DNA of 64,000 bases from Mesorhizobium sp. SOD10 (GTDB taxonomy: Bacteria > Pseudomonadota > Alphaproteobacteria > Rhizobiales > Rhizobiaceae). A program made the translations under genes and the position numbers. Every line of letters begins with the position of its first letter. Within the stretch, counting starts at the first letter, position 1. This document shows, one piece after another, positions 36,157 to 45,990 of the stretch. The notes under the pieces were generated by a model. That model was given only the letters and a program-made list of their open reading frames with translations. It ran no database searches and had not been told where the DNA came from. The stretch is from NCBI GenBank assembly GCA_000824805.1, contig CCNA01000006.1, positions 62,001 through 126,000 of the forward strand, given 5' to 3'.

Positions 36157-37155
36157 GTGCGGTTGAGATCTGTTCCGCTGGGCGCGGCCATCTTCTGTCT
36201 TGTCGTGGTCCTGGCCGCTCTGACCGCATCGGTCAGCTCGTTCGCGGCGTTGCGGCCGTCGACCATTCCCGACTGGCTGCAGCGCCATGTCGGCGACGGC
36301 GAAGGCCAGATCTCTCAGGTCGTGCTGGAGCGGGCGCGCGCGCTCTACCAGAAGAAGGTCAGTGAAGGCTCGGTCAGCAACCCCTGCTATTTCGCCATGG
36401 ATGCCACGCGTCCGGGCGACCTCGGCAACGGCGTGCTCGGTCAGCGTTATTACATCATCTGCGAAGCCAAGCAGCTCTTTCGCGCGGTTTCCTCGGGCCA
36501 TGGCGGCGGCCGCAACCTGAGAGGCGTCGCGGATTTCTCCAACGGCAGGCGCTGCGCGAAGAATTTCGGCAATGCGATGGATTCCGAGCTCACCGCCGGC
36601 GGCGCCTACATGACCGCCGAGACCAAGACCTCCTTCAAGGGCTACTACCGTGTCGGCGCTCAGAACGCTGCGTTCATGCGCACCTTCATCCAATTCGATG
36701 GCGAAGGCGAAGCGGCGAACGCCAGGCAGCGCGTGATCGGCGGCCATCCGGCTGCTTTGCTGAGGGGCATGTGCCTGCGCAAGGACCCGAAAAGTTCCTA
36801 TGCCGACCACGACGGTTTCGTGCCGTTCGGCAAGCTGGTGAATTATGCCGGCGGCCGCAGCAATGGCTGCACCAGCTGGTCGCCCGCCGATGCCGAGCAG
36901 ATCATCCCCCTGGTGAAAAACAACCCGACAACGCTCTACATCTATCCGGAATCGCGCGATATCGCCGCTGTCGCGCGGGCCAAGGCCGCCGGCCAGGCGC
37001 TCTCAAGCGCGGGCACCTATTGGAACGCCTCCTGCCTGAAGGAGATCGGCACGCCTAAATTCTGGCCGAAGAAGGTGCTGGAGCCGATCATCGCTCAGTA
37101 CAAGAAGGACCATCCGGCGCCGCCGCCGCAGCCGGTGCCGATCTGCAAGGATTAG
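36157..37155 (+). CDS. Exported L,D-transpeptidase-like (YkuD_2 family) protein
   Basis: A 332-residue protein with an N-terminal membrane or signal segment (LGAAIFCLVVVLAALTASVSSFAA). SSGHGGGRN (about 112-118) and NYAGGRSNGCTSW (catalytic Cys about 238) match the Cys-type murein L,D-transpeptidase catalytic pattern (HGxG ... GRSxGC). Start is GTG at 36157 with AGGAGG 8 bases upstream; upstream in-frame ATGs at 36091 and 36109 lack one. Its TAG stop codon consists of TA from the target and G of an inserted IS element. Probably crosslinks peptidoglycan; several lysozyme-like alternatives cannot be excluded. Confidence 0.82.
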   Translation: MRLRSVPLGAAIFCLVVVLAALTASVSSFAALRPSTIPDWLQRHVGDGEGQISQVVLERARALYQKKVSEGSVSNPCYFAMDATRPGDLGNGVLGQRYYIICEAKQLFRAVSSGHGGGRNLRGVADFSNGRRCAKNFGNAMDSELTAGGAYMTAETKTSFKGYYRVGAQNAAFMRTFIQFDGEGEAANARQRVIGGHPAALLRGMCLRKDPKSSYADHDGFVPFGKLVNYAGGRSNGCTSWSPADAEQIIPLVKNNPTTLYIYPESRDIAAVARAKAAGQALSSAGTYWNASCLKEIGTPKFWPKKVLEPIIAQYKKDHPAPPPQPVPICKD

Positions 37156-38012
37156 GCCGTAGTGACAATTTAATCATTTGAGCCAGAGCATGATGGCTGC
37201 GAGTTTGACGAAGCCGAGGAAGTTGGCGGCGATTTTGTCGTAGCGCGTTGCGATGCGCCGCCACTGTTTGAGCTTGGCGAAGAAGGCCTCGATGCCCCAG
37301 CGGTTTTTGTGGGCGATCTTGTCATAGGCGTGTTGGTATTTGCGGTGGCGTCGCGGCGGGATGACCGGCTCACCGCCTTGGTCGAGGACCACATCATGCA
37401 GTCGATCGGCGTCATAGGCGCGGTCGGCGATCACTTGGCCCGCAGAAAACCCTCGACCAGACCGCAGGCAGGTGCCATGTCATTTTGCTGACCGGGGCCG
37501 ATCTCAAAGCGGACCGGCAGGCCGAGTGCGTCTACGACGGCATGGAGCTTGGTGCCGAACCCACCACGCGAGCGACCGAGAGCCTGGGCTTCAGATCCCC
37601 CCTTTTTCGCCGGGCTCCCGCAGCCTGGGCCTGAGCGCGGATAACGGTCGCGTCGATCATCAGCCATTCCAGATCTGGATCACTGCTGATCGCTTCGAAC
37701 AGCCGGTCGAACACGCCCGCTTCGATCCAGCGATAATAACGTCGCTTTGCCCTCTGATGCGGGCCAAACCGCTCCGGCAGGTCGCGCCAGCGTGCGCCAG
37801 AGCGAGCGATCCATAAAAGCGCATCGAAGAAGCGCCGGCCATCGCTGCGAGGGCCGCGCTTGCCCTTGCGCCCGCCTGGCACAAACAGCTTAATCCGCTC
37901 CCACTGATCGTCGCGTAGAACTTCACCTTCCAAAGCTGACCTCCAAAAGTCAGCCTTGAATCTGATTTGCCTATCGAATGGAATCCCAAGCCGTTAAATT
38001 GTCACTACGGCC
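37155..38012 (-). mobile_element. IS5-family (IS427-type) insertion sequence
   Basis: An 858-bp element with near-perfect terminal inverted repeats: GGCCGTAGTGACAATTTAA at the left and its reverse complement at the right end. TA lies at both junctions (37153-37154 and 38013-38014), the target duplication. It contains one transposase gene in overlapping frames on the minus strand. It sits between the L,D-transpeptidase-like gene and a dispersed palindromic repeat. Confidence 0.88.
37174..37933 (-). pseudogene. IS5-type DDE transposase, frameshifted
   Basis: The first frame (37933-37532) encodes the N-terminal half with the first Asp (LEWLMIDATVI). A run of A5G6 at 37597-37607 is a good slip site for the usual -1 shift into the second frame (GRSRGGFGTKLHAVVDALG). 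That frame stops at 37431 within GLVEGFLRAK, and the remainder (VIADRAYDAD with the second Asp, NRWGIEAFFAKLKQW with Glu) is in a third frame. The second shift is not expected for this group, so the copy is probably inactive. Confidence 0.8.
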
Positions 38013-38013
38013 T

Positions 38014-38115
38014 AGAGCAATTCCAGAAAAAGTGTGAGCGGTTTTCCGTCCGGAATTGCGTAAAAACAAGGAGATAGAGCGGTTCGCCGTTCCCGTGAAA
38101 CGGCGAACCGCTCTA
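38014..38115. repeat. Dispersed palindromic repeat, composite copy
   Basis: Part A (38014-38061) runs from AGAGCAATTCC to GGAATTGCGT with core GAAAAAGTGTGAGCGGTTTTC-like sequence. Part B (38075-38115) is a strong hairpin, TAGAGCGGTTCGCCGTT pairing with AACGGCGAACCGCTCTA apart from the tip. Same order as at 24182. It abuts the IS right end and lies 3' of the YqeY gene. Confidence 0.82.
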
Positions 38116-38128
38116 GCGAAGCCGCACC

Positions 38129-38578
38129 CTACTGCAGCAGCCCCTTGACGACGGCGCTCGCCTTGGCGAAGTCCATCTGGCCGGCATATTTCTGCTTCAG
38201 CGCGCTGATCACCTTGCCCATATCCTTCTGGCTGGCGGCACCCGTCGCCGCAATCGCCTCGCGCGCCGCGGCCGTGATCGCGGCGTCGTCAAGCTGCGTT
38301 GGCAGGAATTCGCGGATGATCTCCATCTCGCCACGCTCCTGTGCCGCCAGTTCCGGCCGCTTGCCGTCTTCGAAGGCCTTGGCCGATTCCTCGCGCTGCT
38401 TCACCATCTTGGCGAGGATCTGCAGGATCTCCTCCTCACTCGCCGGCGGCTTGCCGGCGCCGCGATTGGCGATGTCGCGGTCGTGGATGGCGGCCTGGAT
38501 CAGCCGCAGCGTCGGCAGGCGGTGCTTGTCCTGCGCCTTCATCGCGCTCTTCATGGATTCGGCGATTTTCTCGCGCAT
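38129..38578 (-). CDS. GatB/YqeY domain protein
   Basis: A 149-residue helical protein matching YqeY: LRLIQAAIHDRDIANRG, ILAKMVKQREESAKAFEDGKR and MGKVISALKQKY are conserved. The family shares a domain with the tail of GatB and may act on tRNA-dependent processes; its function is unproven. AAGGAG precedes the ATG. It is divergent from carA across 263 bp, a common arrangement in Rhizobiales. Confidence 0.93.
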   Translation of the reverse strand: MREKIAESMKSAMKAQDKHRLPTLRLIQAAIHDRDIANRGAGKPPASEEEILQILAKMVKQREESAKAFEDGKRPELAAQERGEMEIIREFLPTQLDDAAITAAAREAIAATGAASQKDMGKVISALKQKYAGQMDFAKASAVVKGLLQ

Positions 38579-38841
38579 CGTGCTTTCTCCTTCGAATGCG
38601 GCGGACAATAGCTTTGCCGAACGGGTAAGGCAAATTCCGCCAAACCGCTGATATTGCTGGACGAAAGCACATAGGCCGTGGTTCGGGGGCGGCGCATTGA
38701 CCACTACCGCCGCTTCCCCTATGTACTCGGTCCTGCATGAGACAATGAGTTGACGCAAGGGAGCTGAAATATCCAGCCCGCGCGTCTTGCCGCGCCAACG
38801 GTCTTGCCGACCGTTTTGAAGCGCCCGACAGGAGTGCCGCC

Positions 38842-40047
38842 ATGGCCATGACCACCGCCCCCTGGGCCACCGAAAAGCCGACCGCCCTTCTGGTGCTTGC
38901 CGACGGCACGGTGATCGAGGGCCGCGGTCTCGGCGCCACCGGGTCGGCCGTCGCGGAAGTGTGCTTCAACACCGCGCTGACCGGTTACGAGGAGATCCTC
39001 ACCGATCCGTCCTATGCTGGCCAGATCGTCACCTTCACCTTCCCGCATATCGGCAATGTCGGCACCAATGACGAGGATATCGAGGACTTGAATCCCGTGG
39101 CTCGCGCCGGCGCGGTCGGCGCGATCTTCAAGGCCAATGTCACCGACCCGTCCAACTATCGCGCCGCCGGCCATCTCGACCAGTGGCTGAAGCGGCGCGG
39201 CATCGTCGCGCTGTCCGGCATCGATACCCGCGCGCTGACAGTGCTGATCCGCGAGAAGGGCATGCCCAATGCCGTCATCGCGCATGCGCCCGACGGCGTC
39301 TTCGACGTCGAGGATTTGAAGCGGCAGGCCGCGGCCTGGTCGGGCCTGATCGGCCTCGATCTCGCCAAGGAGGTCACGTCGGGCCAGTCCTCAGTCTGGC
39401 GCGAGACGCCCTGGGTCTGGAACGAGGGCTATGGCGAGCAGGACGCGCCGTCGATGCATGTCGTGGCCATCGACTATGGGGTGAAGCGCAACATCCTGCG
39501 CCTGCTGGCGGGGCTCGGCGCCAAGGTCACCGTGGTGCCGGCCAAGACGGGCGCGGAGGAAATCCTGGCCATGCAGCCGGACGGCATTTTCCTGTCGAAC
39601 GGCCCCGGCGATCCGGAAGCGACCGGCGAATATGCCGTGCCGGTGATCCAGAACCTCCTGAAGACCGACATCCCGGTGTTCGGCATATGCCTCGGCCATC
39701 AGATGCTGGCGCTGGCGCTCGGCGGCAGGACCGAGAAGATGCACCAGGGCCACCACGGCGCCAACCATCCGGTCAAGGACCACACCACCGGCAAGGTCGA
39801 GATCGTGTCGATGAATCACGGTTTCGCCGTCGATGCCGACTCGCTGCCCGAAGGCGTCGAGGAAACCCATGTCTCGCTCTTCGACGGTTCGAATTGCGGC
39901 ATCGCGCTGACCGGCCGGCCGGTCTTCTCGGTGCAGCACCATCCCGAAGCCTCGCCCGGCCCGCAGGATTCGCATTACCTCTTCCGCCGCTTCGTCAACC
40001 TGATCCGCGAGCGGCGCGGCGAAGAGGCGCTGGCGGAACGCGCCTAG
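38842..40047 (+). CDS. carA: Carbamoyl-phosphate synthase small subunit
   Basis: A 401-residue glutaminase subunit that releases ammonia from glutamine for the large subunit (arginine and pyrimidine synthesis). The N-terminal CPSase domain spans about 1-160 (CFNTALTGYEEILTDPSYAGQIV). The class I amidotransferase domain follows, with nucleophile Cys in FGICLGHQML, and His and Glu in QHHPEASPGP. The ATG at 38842 gives the usual N terminus. carB is 13.4 kb away on the same strand, so the subunits are not co-transcribed. Confidence 0.97.
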   Translation: MAMTTAPWATEKPTALLVLADGTVIEGRGLGATGSAVAEVCFNTALTGYEEILTDPSYAGQIVTFTFPHIGNVGTNDEDIEDLNPVARAGAVGAIFKANVTDPSNYRAAGHLDQWLKRRGIVALSGIDTRALTVLIREKGMPNAVIAHAPDGVFDVEDLKRQAAAWSGLIGLDLAKEVTSGQSSVWRETPWVWNEGYGEQDAPSMHVVAIDYGVKRNILRLLAGLGAKVTVVPAKTGAEEILAMQPDGIFLSNGPGDPEATGEYAVPVIQNLLKTDIPVFGICLGHQMLALALGGRTEKMHQGHHGANHPVKDHTTGKVEIVSMNHGFAVDADSLPEGVEETHVSLFDGSNCGIALTGRPVFSVQHHPEASPGPQDSHYLFRRFVNLIRERRGEEALAERA

Positions 40048-40061
40048 CTCAAACCACCAGC

Positions 40062-41330
40062 CTAAGCAGCGTCGGTCACCGCTTCCTGCGAGTGCATGCG
40101 CTCGACTTCCTTCGCCGTCGGCTTGGCCACTTTCGTCACGAAGACGATCACCGCCAGCGTCAGGAAGATCGCGCCGAGCACATAGGGCGCGCCGCCGAAC
40201 ACGACCGGCGCGGTCGGGCTCGTGAACCAGGAGAAGATCGCCGTATAGAGCAGCGGCGTGACGATCGAGGTGATCGAGAAGATCGAGGTCATTGCGCCCT
40301 GCAATTCGCCCTGCGCCGAAGGCGGCACCTTCGCGGCGGCGAGGCTCCTCAACGGTGGGTCTGCCAGCGCTTCGAGGCAGCCGGCCACGATCACCGCATA
40401 GATCATCCAGCCTTGCGTCGAGAACGCATACCCGAAAGCGCTGAGCGCGGTGAAGGTCAGGCCGATCGCCGCCGTCCTCCACTCCCCAAACCTGGGAATG
40501 ACCCGCGGCAGCACGATCGCCATGACGATCGCGCCGCACAGGCCGAAGGCGCCGAGCGAAAAGCCGATCTGCTGCTGGTTCCAGCCATAGCGGTAGCTGG
40601 AGACGAACGCCCAGACCGCCGGGTAAACCATGTGGCCGAGCGTCATCAGGAAGAACACAAGCCCGATCCAGCCGATGCCCGGATAATTGCGCATCTGGAT
40701 CAGCGTGCCGACCGGATTGGCGCGCTTCCACTCGAAGGGCCGGCGGTGCTTTTCGTCCAGCGTTTCCGGCAGGAACAGCATTGCGATCAGGAAATTCACG
40801 AAAGCAAGCGCGGCGGCGAAATAGAACGGCACGCGCGGCCCGAACGTGCCGAGCAGCCCGCCCAGCACCGGGCCGATGACGAAGCCGACGCCGAAGGCGA
40901 TGCCGAGCAGGCCGAAATTCTTCGCCCGGTTCTCGTCGTTCGAGATGTCGGCGATGAAGGCCAATGTCGTCGAGTAACTCGCGCCGGAAATGCCCGCGAG
41001 CACGCGGCCGATGAACAGCATCGGATAGGACCAGGCGACGGCGCAGATCAGGTTGTCGATCGAGAAGGTCAGCACCGAGGCAAGCAGGACTGGGCGGCGT
41101 CCGAAGCGGTCGCTCAAGCCGCCGATGATCGGCGCGAAGAAGAATTGCATCGCAGCATAGACGAAAAACAGCCAGCCGCCCTCGATCGCGGCCTCGCTGA
41201 CGCTGACGCCGCTCAGTTCCTCAAGGTAGGCCGGCAGCACCGGCATGATGATGCCGAAGCCGATGATGTCGAGCAGCAGCGTCGTGAAAACGAGCGCAAG
41301 GCCCCGCTTGGCGGTTCTCGGGTCGATCAT
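40062..41330 (-). CDS. MFS transporter, TetA/TCR type
   Basis: A 422-residue 12-helix protein. [24 protein letters not shown] and [16 protein letters not shown] (motif A) are typical of the TCR/Tet family, as is [21 protein letters not shown] (motif C region). A tetracycline or related drug efflux role is possible but not shown. GAGGAG precedes the ATG at 41330. It converges with carA. Confidence 0.9.
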   Translation of the reverse strand: MIDPRTAKRGLALVFTTLLLDIIGFGIIMPVLPAYLEELSGVSVSEAAIEGGWLFFVYAAMQFFFAPIIGGLSDRFGRRPVLLASVLTFSIDNLICAVAWSYPMLFIGRVLAGISGASYSTTLAFIADISNDENRAKNFGLLGIAFGVGFVIGPVLGGLLGTFGPRVPFYFAAALAFVNFLIAMLFLPETLDEKHRRPFEWKRANPVGTLIQMRNYPGIGWIGLVFFLMTLGHMVYPAVWAFVSSYRYGWNQQQIGFSLGAFGLCGAIVMAIVLPRVIPRFGEWRTAAIGLTFTALSAFGYAFSTQGWMIYAVIVAGCLEALADPPLRSLAAAKVPPSAQGELQGAMTSIFSITSIVTPLLYTAIFSWFTSPTAPVVFGGAPYVLGAIFLTLAVIVFVTKVAKPTAKEVERMHSQEAVTDAA

Positions 41331-41489
41331 GGCGATAAGCTCCTCAGGCCGCCCGAGGCGGGAGGGCACTTATAAGCGACGTTGCCGGCGGGAACAATGC
41401 GCGAACGAAGGCAAACGCCTTATCCTGACACTCCTTGCCAGCCGTCTTTGATCGCCGATCTTAGCGGAAAAGAAGCGGCTGGCGCCGCC

Positions 41490-42389
41490 TCAGATAGGAC
41501 CGCTCATGGTGTTGCAGTCGGACAGCTTGCCGCTCTTGTAGCCGCGCGCCAGCCATGTCTGCCGCTGCTGCGAGGTGCCATGGTTGAAGCTTTCCGGCAC
41601 GACATAGCCCTGCATCCTCTTCTGCAGCGTGTCGTCGCCGATCTGCTTGGCGGCGTTCAGCGCGCTTTCGATGTCGCCCTGCTCCAATATGCCTTTTTGC
41701 GCGGTGTAATGTGCCCACACGCCGGCGAAGCAATCGGCCTGAAGCTCGATGCGCACCGAAAGCTGGTTGGCGTCGGCCTCGCTCATGCCTTGCCGCATCT
41801 GTTTGAACTTGCTCATGATGCCGGTGAGGTTCTGCACATGGTGACCGACCTCATGCGCCACCACATAGGCGCGCGCGAACTCGCCGGAAGCGCCGAACTG
41901 CTGGTCGAGCTGCTGGAAGAAGGTCATGTCGAGATAGACCTTATGGTCGCCCGGGCAGTAGAACGGCCCGGCAGCCGCCGAGGCGAAGCCGCAGGCCGAG
42001 CGGACCTGGCCGCTGAACAGCACCAGCTTGGGATCCTCGTAAGTCAATCCTTGAGATTTGAAAATGCCGGTCCAGGTGTCCTCGGTTTCCGCCAGCACGG
42101 TCGCAACGAATTGCTTCATCTCGTCATTGGCCGGCGAGCCACCATTTTGCGAGCTGGTGTCTTCCGTGATCTGGCCGCCGCCGTCGCCGAGGATCTGCGA
42201 CGGGTCGAAGCCGAAATACCATCCGGCAAGCACAACCAAGATGACCAGGAGGATGCTGCCGCCGCCACCGGTGCGGCCGCCGATCGGGATGCGGAACTGG
42301 CCGTCGCCGCCCAGTCCGCCGCCGAGCCCGCCGCCATCGCTGCGCTGGTCCTCGATATTGTCGCTCTGACGACGGCCTCTCCAAAGCAT
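41490..42389 (-). CDS. YpfJ family neutral zinc metallopeptidase
   Basis: A 299-residue protein with a Gly-rich cytoplasmic N terminus, one membrane helix (about 43-60), and a catalytic domain with HEVGHH (His179, Glu180, His183), the zincin motif. GPFYCPGDHKVYLDMTFF and ELQADCFAGVWAH are YpfJ family signatures, the latter likely supplying the third ligand. Substrate unknown. GAGGAG precedes the ATG. Confidence 0.92.
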   Translation of the reverse strand: MLWRGRRQSDNIEDQRSDGGGLGGGLGGDGQFRIPIGGRTGGGGSILLVILVVLAGWYFGFDPSQILGDGGGQITEDTSSQNGGSPANDEMKQFVATVLAETEDTWTGIFKSQGLTYEDPKLVLFSGQVRSACGFASAAAGPFYCPGDHKVYLDMTFFQQLDQQFGASGEFARAYVVAHEVGHHVQNLTGIMSKFKQMRQGMSEADANQLSVRIELQADCFAGVWAHYTAQKGILEQGDIESALNAAKQIGDDTLQKRMQGYVVPESFNHGTSQQRQTWLARGYKSGKLSDCNTMSGPI

Positions 42390-42560
42390 GGCAACTCCTC
42401 GCAATGCGAATGTCCTGGAAGACGGCCCGCAACCACCCCCTGCAGACAATTATCGCAATGGCTGGCCTAAGTCACAGAATTTTTCGCTCGAAAAATGTGC
42501 GGGCCGAAGGAACTCCGATCGGCTGATCAATTTCCACTCCCGATAACCCGGCTAAAAACC

Positions 42561-42749
42561 TCAGCTTTTCTGCTTGGCGCCGGCGCTCTTCCCGTCCGAA
42601 CTCTGCGAACGTTCCTCGAAACGCGCCGCGCCCTTCTTCATCGGAGGGCCGGTCTCTGTCTCGGTCTTGCGCTCGTCCCTGGCGGTCGCCTGTCCCAATC
42701 CCCTGGCCGCCTGCTTTCCCTTGGCGGTCGATGCCTGCTCGACGCCCAT
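42561..42749 (-). CDS. Small hydrophilic protein of unknown function
   Basis: A 62-residue, Lys/Glu/Ala-rich protein (MGVEQASTAKGKQAARGLG...KKGAARFEERSQSSDGKSAG) with no hydrophobic segment; probably disordered. The ATG at 42749 follows GGAGGAAGCA, a strong ribosome binding site, which is the main support. I recognise no family. It sits between mntR and the metallopeptidase gene on the same strand. Confidence 0.55.
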   Translation of the reverse strand: MGVEQASTAKGKQAARGLGQATARDERKTETETGPPMKKGAARFEERSQSSDGKSAGAKQKS

Positions 42750-42842
42750 TGCTTCCTCCCTAAGCGATAGCGGCATGATGTGGGAAAAAATGCAGCGGAC
42801 ATGCGTCGGTTCCGCTTCAACGCGCTCGGATGGATCGAACTC

Positions 42843-43301
42843 CTACGCCTGGCGATGCGTCATTGCGCGGCGGAAAGCCTCCAGCGTTTCGGCGCTGACA
42901 TGGTGCTCGATGCCCTCGGCGTCGATGCGCGCCGTCTCGGCGCTGACGCCCAGCGAGCGCAGGAAGGCCTCCACCGTCTGGTGGCGGATGCGGCTCTCCT
43001 CGGCGACCTTGCGGCCGGCCTCGGTCAGGAACACGCCGCGATAGGGTTTTCGCGAGACCAGCCCGTCGGCACACAGCCTGGTCAGCATCTTGGCCACCGT
43101 CGGCTGCGCGACCCCGAGCCTTGCGGCGATATCCACCTGCCGCGCCTCATTGCCGTCCTCGATCAGATCGGCGATCAGCTCGACATAATCCTCGACCAGC
43201 GCGCTGCGGCGCGCCTGGCGCTGCTGCCGGAATCCTTCCGAATGGATTTCGGCATCGGGAAGCGGCTCTTCGCGTCGAACCGGTTTGTTCCTAAGCGCCA
43301 A
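42843..43301 (-). CDS. mntR: Manganese-responsive DtxR/MntR family regulator
   Basis: A 152-residue regulator. The winged helix is at about 35-85 ([47 protein letters not shown]). The dimer and metal region follows, with [25 protein letters not shown] and [10 protein letters not shown] containing the expected His/Glu ligands. Start is TTG at 43301 with AGGAGG 8 bases upstream; upstream in-frame codons run into a palindromic repeat and lack homology. It diverges from mntH, which it presumably represses when manganese is sufficient. Confidence 0.9.
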   Translation of the reverse strand: MALRNKPVRREEPLPDAEIHSEGFRQQRQARRSALVEDYVELIADLIEDGNEARQVDIAARLGVAQPTVAKMLTRLCADGLVSRKPYRGVFLTEAGRKVAEESRIRHQTVEAFLRSLGVSAETARIDAEGIEHHVSAETLEAFRRAMTHRQA

Positions 43302-43326
43302 TATGCGCTCCTCCTGGCCTGTCCTG

Positions 43327-43375
43327 GAGCATGAGGCCGAAAAGTGTGAAGCGGTTTTCGGTCGACATCGTGCTC
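43327..43375. repeat. Palindromic repeat, GAGCATG type
   Basis: A 49-bp element starting GAGCATGAGGCCGAAAAG and ending CGACATCGTGCTC, with the core AAGTGTGAAGCGGTTTTC. It has the same length and core as the copy at 62710-62758. It lies just upstream of the mntR ribosome binding site, inside the mntR-mntH intergenic region. Confidence 0.82.
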
Positions 43376-43597
43376 TATCCCGTTCGCTGAATCGGGACCC
43401 GCATCCATAACACGAACCCCCGATGGTCCGGCCGTTTATTTGCATTCCCGCCCTGGCGCAACCGGGGTTGCGGTCGCTCGGGTCCAGGCTTGCTCCGACG
43501 TATCACGAAAGCATGATCAATGAAATATAGCCCATTGCATAATGTTGAGCCCTGGCATAGATAAACGGTACGTTCGATAATTCCAGCGGTAAGTCCC

Positions 43598-44956
43598 ATG
43601 TCCGATGCCGATGCAGCAACCGTAGCCCGACCCGCATGGCGATTCGACAGGCCCGATGACGAGCAGCCCAGCCTGCGCGAGGTGAATGCCTCGATCGCGG
43701 TGCCAAAGACCGGCGTGTGGTTCCGCCGCCTGTTCGCCTTCATGGGACCGGGCTATATGGTCTCGGTCGGCTACATGGACCCGGGCAACTGGGCGACCGA
43801 TCTCGCCGGCGGCGCCCAATTCGGCTACACGCTGCTTTTCATCATCATGCTGTCGAACCTGATGGCGATCCTGCTGCAGGCGCTGGCGGCGCGGCTCGGC
43901 ATCGCCACCGGCCGCGACCTCGCCCAGGCCTGCCGCGCCTACTATCCGCGTCCCGTCAATTTCGTGCTCTGGATCGCTTGCGAACTCGCGATCATCGCCT
44001 GCGATCTTGCCGAGGTGATCGGCACGGCGATCGCGCTGCAGCTTCTGTTCGGCATTCCGCTGATCGGCGGCGCCATGCTGACCGCGCTCGACGCCTTCCT
44101 GGTGCTTCTCTTGATGAACAAGGGCTTCCGCTACCTCGAAGCCTTCGTCATCGCGCTTCTGATCGTCATCTTCGGCTGCTTTGCCATCCAGATCTTCGTC
44201 GCCGCGCCGCCGGCAGGCACCATCCTGCATTCGATGTTCGTGCCGTCGTCGCAGATCGTCACCAATCCGGCGATGCTCTACATCGCCATCGGCATCATCG
44301 GCGCCACCGTGATGCCGCATAATCTCTATCTGCATTCCTCGATCGTGCAGACCCGCGCCTATGAGCGCACCGACGGCGGCAAGCGCGACGCCATCAAATG
44401 GGCGACGACGGATTCGACCATCGCGCTGATCCTCGCACTCTTCGTCAACGCTTCGATCCTGATCGTCGCGGCGGTCGCCTTTCACGATACCGGCCATCAC
44501 GACGTGGCCGAGATCGGTCAGGCCTTCGAGCTGCTGTCGCCGCTGCTGGGCCTGAGCATCGCCTCGATCCTGTTCGCGGTCGCGCTGCTCGCTTCCGGCC
44601 TCAACTCGACCGTCACCGCAACGCTTGCCGGCCAGATCGTGATGGAAGGCTTTTTGCGGCTGCGAATCCCGCAATGGGCTCGCCGCCTCCTGACGCGCGG
44701 CATCGCCATCGTCCCGGTGGTGGTCGTCACCGCGCTCTACGGCGAGAAGGGCACGGCCGAGCTGCTTGTGTTCAGCCAGGTGGTGCTGTCGATGCAGCTG
44801 CCCTTCGCCGTCATCCCGCTGGTGCAGTTCGTGTCGGACAGGAAGAAGATGGGCAGTTTCGCCATACCGCGTGCCGTCGCGGTCCTGGCCTGGGTGGTGG
44901 CGGCCGTCATCCTCGTTCTCAACTTCAAGCTGCTCTATGACACCTTCGCCGGCTGA
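43598..44956 (+). CDS. mntH: Nramp family manganese transporter
   Basis: A 452-residue proton-coupled divalent metal importer with about 11 helices. Metal-site motifs are visible: MDPGNWATD in helix 1 and [14 protein letters not shown] in helix 6. A 45-residue hydrophilic N terminus precedes the first helix. The ATG at 43598 is preceded by AT-rich sequence with likely promoter. Divergent mntR supports manganese as substrate. Confidence 0.95.
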   Translation: MSDADAATVARPAWRFDRPDDEQPSLREVNASIAVPKTGVWFRRLFAFMGPGYMVSVGYMDPGNWATDLAGGAQFGYTLLFIIMLSNLMAILLQALAARLGIATGRDLAQACRAYYPRPVNFVLWIACELAIIACDLAEVIGTAIALQLLFGIPLIGGAMLTALDAFLVLLLMNKGFRYLEAFVIALLIVIFGCFAIQIFVAAPPAGTILHSMFVPSSQIVTNPAMLYIAIGIIGATVMPHNLYLHSSIVQTRAYERTDGGKRDAIKWATTDSTIALILALFVNASILIVAAVAFHDTGHHDVAEIGQAFELLSPLLGLSIASILFAVALLASGLNSTVTATLAGQIVMEGFLRLRIPQWARRLLTRGIAIVPVVVVTALYGEKGTAELLVFSQVVLSMQLPFAVIPLVQFVSDRKKMGSFAIPRAVAVLAWVVAAVILVLNFKLLYDTFAG

Positions 44957-44992
44957 TCGCGACATTCGCGCCGGACGCGCTATCTTCGCGCC

Positions 44993-45835
44993 ATGGCCGA
45001 ACCGGACGAAGCCCGCAGATTTTACGCCAGGCTGATGGCCGCGCAGGCGCGGTCGGCCGACCCGCGCATCGAGGAGGTGTTCGCCTCGGTGCCGCGCGAG
45101 GCTTTCCTGGGTCCGGGACCATGGACGGTGTTTGCCGGCGAAGGCCGGTTCGAGACGCCGAGCGCCGATCCGACCTATATCTACCAGAACGTGCTCGTCG
45201 TGCTCGATGCCGACAAGGGCATCAACAATGGCGAGCCGATGCTGCACGCGATGTGGATCGGCAAGGTTGAGCCGAAACCGGGCGAAGCCGTCACCCATAT
45301 CGGCGCCGGCACCGGCTACTACACGGCGCTGCTGGCGAGACTGGTCGAGCCGGGCGGCAGCGTCACCGCCTTCGAGATCGAGGCCGACCTTGCCGCGCGC
45401 GCCAAGGCAAACCTCGCCCGATACGCCAACGTCGAAATTATCCAGGGCGACGCCGTCGCCAATCCGTTGCCGCCCTCCGATATCATCTATGTCAATGCCG
45501 GCGTCGTCGCCCCGCCCGCCGCATGGCTGAAAGCGCTGAAACCCCACGGCCGTATGGTCTTTCCGTGGCGTCCCTCTGAAACGGTCGGCTTCGCGGTCCT
45601 CATAACCCGCCTGGAAAACGGCTTTGCCTGCCGGCCCTTCATGGGCTCCTGGTTCATCCCTTGCGTCGGCGCTTCCATTGCCGGGCCGGGCGCGAAAATA
45701 CCGACGCGCGAGCGCGCCGCGCGCACCCGCTCGATCTGGCTGAGAAAAGACAAGGCGCCCGACCGCACCGCGACCGCCGTGTTCGGCGACGTCTGGTTCT
45801 CGTCACGCGCCATTCGCGCCGACAGCGCCCGATAG
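44993..45835 (+). CDS. Protein-L-isoaspartate O-methyltransferase-like protein
   Basis: A 280-residue SAM-dependent methyltransferase. The SAM loop VTHIGAGTGYYTALLARLVEPGG and the preceding ADPTYIYQNVLVVLDADKGINNGEPMLHAMWI place it in the PCMT-like superfamily, but the N-terminal isoaspartate-binding pattern is altered and the C terminus is extended. True repair activity is uncertain. Starts 36 bp after mntH, possibly in the same transcript. Confidence 0.83.
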   Translation: MAEPDEARRFYARLMAAQARSADPRIEEVFASVPREAFLGPGPWTVFAGEGRFETPSADPTYIYQNVLVVLDADKGINNGEPMLHAMWIGKVEPKPGEAVTHIGAGTGYYTALLARLVEPGGSVTAFEIEADLAARAKANLARYANVEIIQGDAVANPLPPSDIIYVNAGVVAPPAAWLKALKPHGRMVFPWRPSETVGFAVLITRLENGFACRPFMGSWFIPCVGASIAGPGAKIPTRERAARTRSIWLRKDKAPDRTATAVFGDVWFSSRAIRADSAR

Positions 45836-45881
45836 AAATTCGCGGAGCCGTGTCGGAAAGCGGCCTTGCCGTTCGTCCTTG

Positions 45882-45931
45882 GAGCAATTCCAGGAAAAAA
45901 TGCGAAGCGGTTTTCCGCCAGGAATTGCGTC
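45882..45931. repeat. Dispersed palindromic repeat, type A
   Basis: GAGCAATTCCAGG to AGGAATTGCGTC around a core AAAAATGCGAAGCGGTTTTC. Same type as part A of the composites at 24182 and 38014, without part B. Intergenic. Confidence 0.82.
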
Positions 45932-45990
45932 AAACGCTTTGGACAGAAAATCCGGCCGTGACGGCGCGGACCAGCCAGAAGGAGAAGACT

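Noticed and set aside
38579..38841. Arginine or pyrimidine leader/attenuator before carA
   Set aside because: No terminator-antiterminator pair or short leader peptide with repeated Arg codons is visible.
39183..41375. 730-codon plus-strand open frame
   Set aside because: Overlaps carA in another frame and is antisense to the MFS gene; both real genes have clear motifs.
43376..43597. Mur box or manganese riboswitch before mntH
   Set aside because: The spacer is AT-rich with a CATAAT-like -10, but no convincing palindrome or riboswitch core could be recognised by eye.
43517..45547. 676-codon minus-strand open frame
   Set aside because: Antisense to mntH and the methyltransferase; product is His/Asp/Arg-rich with no family pattern.
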